From positions 1 to 7,577 of the forward strand of contig CAMWWR010000078.1 in assembly GCA_947178045.1 (NCBI GenBank): a stretch of DNA of 7,577 nt. The letters are read 5' to 3'. This document shows, one piece after another, positions 1 through 4,407 of the stretch. A program made the translations under genes and the position numbers. The notes beneath the pieces were generated by a model, which did no database searches, was not told the origin of the DNA, and saw only the letters and a list, made by a program, of their open reading frames with translations. Positions within the stretch are counted from its first letter, which is position 1. Each line of letters opens with the position of its first letter. Origin of the DNA: an uncultured Clostridia bacterium. Its GTDB lineage: Bacteria; Bacillota; Clostridia; Lachnospirales; Lachnospiraceae.

Positions 1-1
1 G

Positions 2-247
2 ACGGAAGGGCTGAAGAAACTCCTGGACGGGATGGGCGCGAGGTATGCGTCCAACATCCTCGTCCTGATCGTGGCACTGATTGTAGGCTGCGGGACGACG
101 GCGCTATATTATATTAACTATCAGGTTCCGTTTACGGCGCTGAACAGCGTATATCTTGCTCTGATGGGTGTGGCAAACTGGCTGGGGGCTATGGTTGGAT
201 ATGACAAGGTCAGGCAGGCGATTGAGCAGATCGGCAGGACGCGATAG
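2..247 (+). CDS. Small two-helix membrane protein, phage/holin-like, 5' end outside window
   Basis: The frame is open to the left edge, giving 81 visible residues. An internal ATG at 32 has no Shine-Dalgarno sequence, so the true start is probably outside the window. A short charged N-terminal stretch (KKLLDG) is followed by two hydrophobic segments: about visible residues 17-38 (starting SNILVLIVALIVG) and about 50-66 (VYLALMGVANWLGAMVG). A charged tail, DKVRQAIEQIGRTR, ends at a TAG stop. This small double-spanning layout with a charged C-terminus fits phage holin-like or other small prophage membrane proteins. The family is not recognised with certainty, and the reading rests on topology plus position at the end of an integrated element. 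An unrelated small membrane protein of a conjugative element remains possible. Confidence 0.6.
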   Translation, partial: TEGLKKLLDGMGARYASNILVLIVALIVGCGTTALYYINYQVPFTALNSVYLALMGVANWLGAMVGYDKVRQAIEQIGRTR

Positions 248-309
248 GTTAATGAAGCGTCTTTTGCCCTGAAGCAGGCGTTTACGGCAGCAAAACGGTA
301 GCGGGAGCG

Positions 310-327
310 TCAGGGAGAATACCCTGA
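310..327. repeat. Short perfect inverted repeat in the element end
   Basis: Arms TCAGGG (310-315) and CCCTGA (322-327) flank a 6-base spacer. The CCCTGAAG that overlaps the right arm (322-329) also occurs at 268-275, followed in both places by a GCGTT-containing stretch. There is no T-run after it, so it is not an intrinsic terminator. Recombination-protein binding is possible but not shown. Confidence 0.4.
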
Positions 328-376
328 AGGCGTTGCAAGGCGTGAAAGGCATTTTTGCTTTATTAGTGAAAAGTGC

Positions 377-405
377 TTGACCTTTTGCGTGGGAAAAGGT
401 ATAGT
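377..405 (+). promoter_or_regulatory. Strong sigma-A type promoter pointing out of the element
   Basis: TTGACC (377-382) and TATAGT (400-405) are separated by exactly 17 bases, each one mismatch from the -35 and -10 consensus. Transcription would start near 412 and run rightwards through the tRNA-Lys fragment towards tRNA-Leu. No gene with a ribosome binding site follows directly. It may make a short RNA, or it may supply transcription to the host tRNA-Leu whose original upstream tRNA-Lys context was displaced. The sequence match is good; the role is inferred. Confidence 0.6.
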
Positions 406-433
406 AAAAAAGAAGAAACGGCATATCTTGAAA

Positions 434-447
434 TCCCTCGTGTCTCA
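434..447 (+). repeat. Degenerate copy of the tRNA-Lys 3' end
   Basis: Positions 434-447 match the true tRNA-Lys 3' end at 542-555 in 13 of 14 bases, including nine consecutive identical bases (CGTGTCTCA). Over 20 bases (428-447 against 536-555) 16 match, reaching back into the T-loop. The T-stem 5' strand is not preserved. It lies 108 bases upstream of the real fragment, inside the element end. It may be the remnant of an older or tandem attachment site, or chance. Confidence 0.4.
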
Positions 448-508
448 AAAATGTCTCGGAAGATACGGGAAAATGCAGATAAATCAGCGGTTTGGAATGT
501 ATATACGA

Positions 509-555
509 CCTGACTTTTAATCAAGTTGTCGCGGGTTCGATTCCCGCGTGTCTCA
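509..555 (+). other. Attachment site: 3' fragment of a tRNA-Lys(UUU) gene
   Basis: From the anticodon arm onwards this folds as a tRNA. The anticodon loop is 514-520 with anticodon TTT at 516-518. A five-base variable loop (526-530) follows, then a perfect T-arm: GCGGG 531-535, loop TTCGATT, CCCGC 543-547. The acceptor 3' strand GTGTCTC is 548-554 and the discriminator A is 555; no CCA is encoded. The bases upstream form no D-arm, and the matching acceptor strand GAGACAC is absent at the expected distance, so it is not a complete gene. The anticodon stem contains one C-A mismatch (CCTGA against TCAAG). That is expected if its left strand comes from the element and its right strand from the host, placing the strand exchange near the anticodon loop. 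The intact gene should lie at the far end of the element. Confidence 0.75.
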
Positions 556-565
556 TTCCACAAAA

Positions 566-610
566 CAGCCGCGAATCTAAGGTTTTTAGTGAAATCAGGA
601 TTTGCGGTTG
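566..610 (+). repeat. Inverted repeat downstream of the tRNA-Lys fragment
   Basis: Arms 566-577 and 599-610 pair over 12 bases, including two G-U pairs, around a 21-base loop. There is no T-run after the stem, so it is a poor intrinsic terminator. It sits directly after the tRNA-Lys 3' end and before tRNA-Leu. It could be a processing hairpin between two originally co-transcribed tRNAs or a weak terminator. Confidence 0.4.
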
Positions 611-675
611 ATTCATTATGAATGTAATTGTCTTATCGGCACACAGTACATGTTGTGGCCATATATAGGGCATCT

Positions 676-755
<80 letters not shown>

Positions 756-761
756 TCAGAT

Positions 762-804
762 GGCGCGAAGCGGAACATTGGTTGTTCCGGTTTCGCGCCG
801 TTTT
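762..804 (+). terminator. Intrinsic terminator of tRNA-Leu
   Basis: A long stem runs from GGCGCGAA (762 onwards) and CGGAAC to GTTCCG and TTTCGCGCC (ending 799), with a small bulge and a short loop, followed by GTTTT (800-804). It starts seven bases after the tRNA 3' end and closes the tRNA transcription unit. Confidence 0.8.
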
Positions 805-812
805 GCAAATCA

Positions 813-821
813 TGGTATGAT
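813..821 (+). promoter_or_regulatory. Extended -10 promoter for the peptide and cysteine-peptidase-like genes
   Basis: TGG-TATGAT (813-821) is an extended -10 element one base from consensus. No good -35 box lies 17-18 bases upstream, which is usual for extended -10 promoters. It sits just after the tRNA-Leu terminator. Transcription would start near 828, giving a leader of about 118 bases to the gene at 946. The -10 also forms the right half of a 5-base inverted repeat, ATCAT (809-813) and ATGAT (817-821), that a repressor could recognise; this is only a suggestion. Confidence 0.45.
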
Positions 822-830
822 CCGGAAAGC

Positions 831-935
831 ATGCCCATTAAGAAACGGACGACCTGGTCTGAACTTACTTCATCAGCGCTTGGAATAATCGGCGGATTTG
901 TTCTGCCAAATGACAATTTGATTTATGGGGGATAG
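831..935 (+). CDS. Possible 34-residue peptide with a double-glycine motif
   Basis: An ATG at 831 opens a 34-codon frame ending in TAG at 933-935, eleven bases before the next start. The N-terminus is basic (MPIKKR), the middle is amphipathic to hydrophobic and ends in LGIIGG (residues 17-22), and the last twelve residues (FVLPNDNLIYGG) end in a second GG. The layout recalls double-glycine leader peptides cut by C39 peptidases, and the next gene has a C39-like fold. However, the usual leucine and glutamate positions of such leaders do not line up. GGAAAG directly before the ATG is too close to be a normal ribosome binding site, and the predicted transcript start is only about three bases upstream, which would make the mRNA nearly leaderless. 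It may equally be an untranslated leader or a gene remnant. Confidence 0.25.
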   Translation: MPIKKRTTWSELTSSALGIIGGFVLPNDNLIYGG

Positions 936-945
936 GAAATAATAC

Positions 946-1761
946 ATGAAATACATGACGTTTAACTCATCATGTTCTTATACGGGGCTTGCAAATCTTC
1001 TGTCGTTTTATGGTGTAGATACGGAGGACAGAAAGATTGCACTTGAAATGGACTTGCCGTTTTTGTTTGAATACGAGGATGGCTGCTATCTTTCGGGGCC
1101 CATGCTTCAAAGCGAAAAATGGTTTAATCTTTACTTAAAGACAATCGGCTATACAATGACAGAAGAAGCAGTGGACAGAGAACGGATTTGTGCTTATCTT
1201 CGTAATTTGCAGTATGCCATGCTGGGTATTTATGTGAGCGAAAGAAATAAGCACGCTGTTATATACACCGGGATGAAAGACGGCAAATTCTGTATGCTCA
1301 ATAATAAGTGGGAGCATGTGGATGAGCCGGATACCTTGTTGTTTTCGGAGCAAAAGCTCCTGCAACGAGTGGACGAAATCGTAATGGTGGCAGTTTTGAA
1401 TAAAACAGCCTGTGAAACCGTTAAAACCCAAAGCCTGTTGGAGCACTCTGTATCTGTCCTTCATACGTTGAGCGAGGACATTACTGATTTCTGTTCACAG
1501 GAAAAATCTGCAATGGATATTCGTCTGTCTATGAATACCCTGTTCCGGGCAATTCTTCTGGACGGGCTTACAATGCTGAATTTAATTGGAGAAAGCACAA
1601 CCGGCCAAAAACTGAAAATTGTACAGGGCCAATTGATCAACGCAGTAAGGGAGAATAAACCTTTGCAGCTTGACCAACACATTGATATTCCGCTGTTAAA
1701 TACTGCCATTTCAGAATACATTGATTTAATTCGCGCTTATTTATCAAACGGCGGTACATGA
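946..1761 (+). CDS. Papain/C39-fold protein, BtrH N-terminal-like
   Basis: The protein has 271 residues and starts at an ATG preceded by AGGA (934-937) at 8-base spacing. The N-terminal half looks like the papain/C39-like fold of the BtrH N-terminal family. Cys10 lies in NSSCSYTGLANLLSFYG at the start of a helix, His103 in KHAVIYTG at the start of a strand, and Asn119/Asn120 in CMLNNKW completes a plausible Cys-His-Asn triad. In the named family member BtrH (butirosin synthesis) this fold transfers an acyl group; C39 relatives are peptidases. The C-terminal half, from about residue 155, is mostly helical and not recognised. There is no signal peptide or membrane segment, so it is probably cytoplasmic. 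A Sel1-repeat gene follows after 28 bases, suggesting one transcript. Substrate and even reaction type are unknown. The gene is much AT-richer than those from 2200 onwards, hinting at transfer. Confidence 0.7.
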   Translation: MKYMTFNSSCSYTGLANLLSFYGVDTEDRKIALEMDLPFLFEYEDGCYLSGPMLQSEKWFNLYLKTIGYTMTEEAVDRERICAYLRNLQYAMLGIYVSERNKHAVIYTGMKDGKFCMLNNKWEHVDEPDTLLFSEQKLLQRVDEIVMVAVLNKTACETVKTQSLLEHSVSVLHTLSEDITDFCSQEKSAMDIRLSMNTLFRAILLDGLTMLNLIGESTTGQKLKIVQGQLINAVRENKPLQLDQHIDIPLLNTAISEYIDLIRAYLSNGGT

Positions 1762-1789
1762 TGGGTGTCTGTAAAGTGAGGAATAAATA

Positions 1790-2167
1790 ATGAACGCACA
1801 GGAATTGTACGAACTTGCCATGAAGCATATCTATGGCGAAGGTGTCCCGGAGGACAATGATTTGGCGACAAAGCTTCTGATCCGCGCCCATGATATGGGG
1901 CATGTTGAAGCTACCTATAACCTGGGTATCTGCTATCACTATGGTTACGGTACCAGCGTAGATCTGGAGAAAGCCTACGAACTGTATCTTGAATCCGCAA
2001 ACGCCGGCTATGGCAAGGGTATGGAGTTGTTGGGTCGTTTCTATAGCCGGGGCATCTATGTGGAGCGGGATCGTAAACAGGCAGAATACTGGCTTCGGAA
2101 AGCCATGGGAAGCTCCGATCCGGATGCAGTGGAGGAAGCCCGAAAAGAACTGGAACGGAATGGATAA
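1790..2167 (+). CDS. Sel1-like repeat protein
   Basis: The protein has 125 residues. Its ATG start is preceded by GAGG in GTGAGGAATAAATA. It is almost entirely Sel1-like repeats, a subclass of TPR helical pairs that bind other proteins. Repeat 1 is about residues 7-39 (YGEGVPEDNDLA), repeat 2 about 41-75 (LGICYHYGYG, then KAYELYLESANAGY) and repeat 3 about 77-108 (LGRFYSRGIYVERDRKQAEYWLRKA). A charged helix, VEEARKELERNG, ends it. No signal peptide is present, so it is likely a cytoplasmic scaffold or binding partner. Its position 28 bases after the cysteine-peptidase-like gene suggests that the two proteins act together. That pairing is inference from position only; no known system with exactly this pair is recognised. 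Repeat assignment is secure, function is not. Confidence 0.8.
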   Translation: MNAQELYELAMKHIYGEGVPEDNDLATKLLIRAHDMGHVEATYNLGICYHYGYGTSVDLEKAYELYLESANAGYGKGMELLGRFYSRGIYVERDRKQAEYWLRKAMGSSDPDAVEEARKELERNG

Positions 2168-2185
2168 AGATTGTATTTTCAGAAC

Positions 2186-2190
2186 AGGAG
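2186..2190 (+). promoter_or_regulatory. Shine-Dalgarno site selecting a TTG start
   Basis: AGGAG at 2186-2190 lies nine bases before TTG at 2200-2202. No in-frame ATG with a comparable site exists near the N-terminus, and the residues coded from the TTG (RLETKNLIL) match the usual first strand of GNAT proteins. The TTG is therefore taken as the start. Confidence 0.65.
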
Positions 2191-2199
2191 AAAGAACCA

Positions 2200-2763
2200 T
2201 TGCAGATCGACCGGAAACGTCTTGAGACGAAAAACCTGATTTTGGATGCCGCGCAGTTTTCTGACTGGGAGGCGCTGTACCGCTATCTCTGGTCGCACGA
2301 GGAGAGCGCGAGATATATGCTCTGGGCGGTGACGAGAAGCGAGGAGGAAGCTCGGGAAAGGATGCGCCGGACAACAGCGTATCAGAAGGAGCATCCGCTT
2401 GCCTGGACGGTCTTTGAGAAGGCAGAGGGGAGAGCAATCGGCTTTGCCGGGCTGGAGGAGATCGCGGAGGGCGTCTATGAGGACACCGGAATTGCGGTCG
2501 GCCCTGCCTTTGTGCGCCGCGGCTACGGAAGGCAGATTGTCACGGCGCTTTTGGAGTACAGCTTTCACGACCTTGGCGCAAAGCGGTTTGTGTACAGCTG
2601 CCGCGCAAATAACACCGCTTCCCGCGCGCTCGCGCTTGCGTGCGGCTTTTGCTATACGCATTCGGAGGACAGGACGGACCGGCGGACCGGGGAGGCGTAT
2701 GTGCTGGAATTTTACCAAATTTCCCGTGTATCCGCCGGAGGCTTTCAGGGGGATGGATCATGA
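2200..2763 (+). CDS. GNAT-family N-acetyltransferase
   Basis: The protein has 187 residues and resembles the RimJ/RimL branch of GNAT enzymes, which move the acetyl group of acetyl-CoA to a protein N-terminus or small amine. The first strand is LETKNLILDAA (8-18). The central strands contain AIGFAGLEEI (79-88) and DTGIAVGPAFV (95-105). The acetyl-CoA pyrophosphate loop is RRGYGRQ (106-112), followed by helix IVTALLEYSF. The later motif with Asn137/Asn138, then SRALALACGF (141-150), is the usual strand-helix that contacts CoA. The last fifteen residues extend past the fold. The start is TTG, which usually lowers expression. The stop overlaps the start of the WYL regulator (ATGA), so the two are translationally coupled. 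The acceptor substrate cannot be read from the sequence. It lies 32 bases after the Sel1 gene but differs from it sharply in base composition. Confidence 0.85.
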   Translation: MQIDRKRLETKNLILDAAQFSDWEALYRYLWSHEESARYMLWAVTRSEEEARERMRRTTAYQKEHPLAWTVFEKAEGRAIGFAGLEEIAEGVYEDTGIAVGPAFVRRGYGRQIVTALLEYSFHDLGAKRFVYSCRANNTASRALALACGFCYTHSEDRTDRRTGEAYVLEFYQISRVSAGGFQGDGS

Positions 2764-3686
2764 AGCTTGACCGTCTTTACGCCATAACGCTGTACCTTCT
2801 CAATCACGGGCGGACCTCCGCGAGCGAGCTGGCAAAGCATTTTGAGGTATCGCTGCGGACGATCCAGCGGGACATCGATTCGCTCTGCCTCTCCGGAATT
2901 CCCGTCGTCGCGGTGAGCGGCGCTGCGGGAGGTTACGAGATTTCCGAGCAGTTCAAAATAGACCGGAAATTTGCCACGCCTGACGAATATTCTCTCATTC
3001 TGACCGCGCTGCGGGGCCTCATCTCGGCCACCGATGACCCAAAGGCAAGGCAGACCTTGGAAAAGCTGATCTGCAGGTCAGATTCCGCACCGGCTCCGGA
3101 CGACAACGGCATTATTCTGGATTTTTCCGTTCTGCGCGAGGGGGATCAGGCGGTTCTGCAGCGGCTGCAGACCGCCGTGACCGAAAGGCGCACCGTCAGA
3201 TTCACCTATACGAACAATAATAATGAGACCCGCATGCACAGTGTCGAGCCGGTTGCCGTCATGTACCGATGGTATGCGTGGTATCTCCTCGCCTATTCCA
3301 GAGCCAGGGACGATTACCGCACCTACAAGCTTGTGCGGATGAGCGATCTGGAAATTACCGACGAGCCCTTTAACAGAGAACATAAGCCGGCGGAGATGAT
3401 TTTGAAGGAGACGGAGAAAACGGACTCCAGACAATATACCGATATCCTTCTTCGGTGCAGGCAGGCGGCCAGATCGCGTGCCGCTGAATATCTGAAGGGC
3501 GTGATCGTGGAGGAATACCAAAACGGAGATGTTTTAATGAAGGCGACAGTGGTTGATAACGAGCATTTCTGGTTCGGAACACTCCTGTCTCTGGGGGATA
3601 ACGTCGAGGTGATATCCCCGGAAAAGCTCCGTGGGCGTCTGCTGGAGGCCGCTGAAAAAATAGTTTCGCTGTACCGGCAATTATGA
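2760..3686 (+). CDS. YafY-type WYL-domain transcriptional regulator
   Basis: The protein has 308 residues. The ATG at 2760 was chosen because GGGGGA precedes it at normal spacing, it overlaps the GNAT stop as ATGA, and the protein then begins with the family's usual HTH start, MKLDRLYAITLYLLNHG; a longer in-frame ATG at 2640 lies inside the GNAT gene. A DeoR/HTH_11-type winged helix occupies about 3-60, with recognition region SLRTIQRDIDSL (31-42) and the wing around GAAGGYEI. A WYL domain follows at about 125-200: FTYTNNNNE, SVEPVAV, then WYL at 174-176 in AWYLLAYSRARDDYRTYKL. The WCX domain ends the protein (about 225-308, with FWFGTLLSLGDNVEVISPEKLR). WYL domains bind ligands, often nucleotides or nucleic acid, and change DNA binding. 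An inverted repeat overlapping a promoter begins at the stop codon, suggesting that it regulates the second GNAT gene downstream. Confidence 0.9.
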   Translation: MKLDRLYAITLYLLNHGRTSASELAKHFEVSLRTIQRDIDSLCLSGIPVVAVSGAAGGYEISEQFKIDRKFATPDEYSLILTALRGLISATDDPKARQTLEKLICRSDSAPAPDDNGIILDFSVLREGDQAVLQRLQTAVTERRTVRFTYTNNNNETRMHSVEPVAVMYRWYAWYLLAYSRARDDYRTYKLVRMSDLEITDEPFNREHKPAEMILKETEKTDSRQYTDILLRCRQAARSRAAEYLKGVIVEEYQNGDVLMKATVVDNEHFWFGTLLSLGDNVEVISPEKLRGRLLEAAEKIVSLYRQL

Positions 3687-3699
3687 CATCCTGTTGTCG
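3684..3699. promoter_or_regulatory. Operator-like inverted repeat (candidate WYL regulator site)
   Basis: TGACA (3684-3688) and TGTCG (3695-3699) form an inverted repeat with exact GACA/TGTC arms and a 6-base spacer. It begins at the stop codon of the regulator gene and covers the -35 box of the following promoter, where a bound repressor would block RNA polymerase. Binding by the adjacent WYL regulator is an inference from position and symmetry. Confidence 0.4.
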
Positions 3700-3722
3700 T
3701 ATATCCCGTGATAAACTATATA
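3694..3722 (+). promoter_or_regulatory. Promoter for the second GNAT gene
   Basis: TTGTCG (3694-3699) and TATATA (3717-3722) are 17 bases apart. Transcription would start near 3729, leaving a leader of nearly 90 bases before the ATG at 3817. The -35 box lies inside the operator-like repeat. Confidence 0.5.
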
Positions 3723-3816
3723 TGTGGAAACGGGACGGGCCAGGAGTTTGTAAAAAGGATTTTTAAAACCGTACCGTGGTTCACGGGAAAGGATAAAAAT
3801 TCAGTGGAGGTGTTTT

Positions 3817-4407
3817 ATGGTGGATCCATACGAAAAATGTCCGGTATACGAAAACGAGAATTATCTTCTGAGGCTTGTGGAAGCTTCCGATGTGCCTGAT
3901 CTGCTTGCCGTGTATTCGGACGAGCGGGCAGTGCCGCTTTTTAACAGCGATAACTGCAACGGCGACGATTTTCATTATACGTCGCCGGAGCGCATGCAAA
4001 GAGCCATTGAGTTCTGGCTGTGGGCCTATAAGGACAGGGGCTTTGTGCGCTGGGCGATTGTGGACAAGAGCATTCGCCGAGCCGTAGGAACGATCGAACT
4101 GTTCAACCGCAGTGCGGAGGATTATTTTAATGACTGCGGCCTGCTGCGGCTGGATCTGCGGAGCGATTATGAGCGGGAGGAAAGCATCCTTGAGCTTCTG
4201 TCACTGATCGTACCGCCGGCGTTTGAGCTGTTTGGCTGCTGGATGATGGCTACAAAGATCCCGCCGTCTGCCCTGGCGCGGAAAACGGCGGCGGAGCGGC
4301 TCGGCTTCGCCGCGTCGGAGGAAAAGCTGATCGGCGGAGAGGACGGAAAGACATATACGGATTATTATGTGCTCCTGAAATCTTCTACTCAATTTTCCGG
4401 CAGGTGA
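3817..4407 (+). CDS. GNAT-family acetyltransferase-like protein with degenerate CoA loop
   Basis: The protein has 196 residues. The ATG follows GGAGG (3806-3810) at 6-base spacing, which fixes the start. The N-terminal half is typical of RimJ-like GNAT proteins: NYLLRLVEASDVPDLLAVYSD (15-35), a helix around ERMQRAIEFWLWAYKD (58-73), then strands RWAIVDKS (78-85) and AVGTIELFNRS (89-99). Strand GLLRLDLRSD (108-117) leads into YEREESILELLSL, where active relatives carry the glycine-rich acetyl-CoA loop. Here no G-x-G is present, so CoA binding may be altered or lost. The end, ARKTAAERLGF (154-164), resembles the usual terminal helix and strand. It has its own promoter, probably under the upstream WYL regulator. 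Its 3' end overlaps the convergent symporter gene by 23 bases. An acetyltransferase or a binding protein are both possible. Confidence 0.7.
   Translation: MVDPYEKCPVYENENYLLRLVEASDVPDLLAVYSDERAVPLFNSDNCNGDDFHYTSPERMQRAIEFWLWAYKDRGFVRWAIVDKSIRRAVGTIELFNRSAEDYFNDCGLLRLDLRSDYEREESILELLSLIVPPAFELFGCWMMATKIPPSALARKTAAERLGFAASEEKLIGGEDGKTYTDYYVLLKSSTQFSGR

Larger units (their letters stand above)
248..508. other. Non-coding end region of the integrated element
   Basis: About 260 bases separate the membrane protein gene from the tRNA-Lys fragment, with no convincing gene. A 46-codon frame from a GTG at 373 to the TGA at 511-513 overlaps the strong promoter, and neither it nor its internal ATG at 451 has a ribosome binding site. 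The stretch holds a perfect short inverted repeat (310-327), two copies of CCCTGAAG (268-275 and 322-329), a strong promoter (377-405) and a 14-base near copy of the tRNA-Lys 3' end (434-447). Clustered short repeats next to an attachment site are typical of integrase and excisionase arm-binding regions. That role is an inference. Confidence 0.4.
1..520. mobile_element. Right end of an integrated element (prophage or integrative element), incomplete
   Basis: The right boundary is placed in the anticodon loop of a tRNA-Lys 3' fragment (509-555) that has no tRNA-like 5' half. Site-specific integration of a tyrosine-recombinase element into the 3' half of a tRNA gene leaves exactly this: an intact gene at the other end and a displaced 3' fragment here. 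The fragment reads left to right, so the element lies to the left and the host chromosome to the right. The only gene visible in the element part is a short two-helix membrane protein of the kind common in prophage lysis regions. No integrase, structural or conjugation gene is in view, so the type of element cannot be settled. The boundary itself is better supported than the identity of the element. Confidence 0.6.

Noticed and set aside
104..448. A 114-codon minus-strand frame across the element end
   Set aside because: It runs opposite to the membrane protein gene, covers the strong promoter and repeats, and has no ribosome binding site or recognisable domain.
373..513. A 46-codon frame from GTG at 373 ending at the tRNA-Lys fragment
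   Set aside because: The start lies within the promoter, so it would not be transcribed from it, and neither it nor the internal ATG at 451 has a ribosome binding site.
440..555. A complete second tRNA gene upstream of tRNA-Leu
   Set aside because: Only the half from the anticodon arm onwards folds. No D-arm or GAGACAC acceptor strand is present, so it is an attachment-site fragment.
1637..2437. A 266-codon minus-strand frame opposite the peptidase-like, Sel1 and GNAT genes
   Set aside because: The plus-strand genes have clear domain motifs and ribosome binding sites. This frame is low-complexity and spans three of them.
2640..2759. A longer start for the WYL regulator at 2640
   Set aside because: It would add 40 residues overlapping the GNAT gene with no family match. 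The ATG at 2760 has a good ribosome binding site and the expected helix-turn-helix start.
3763..3800. The CCGTG-GTT-CACGG hairpin in the leader of the second GNAT gene as a riboswitch or attenuator
   Set aside because: The stem is only five base pairs, there is no T-run, and no known riboswitch pattern is visible.
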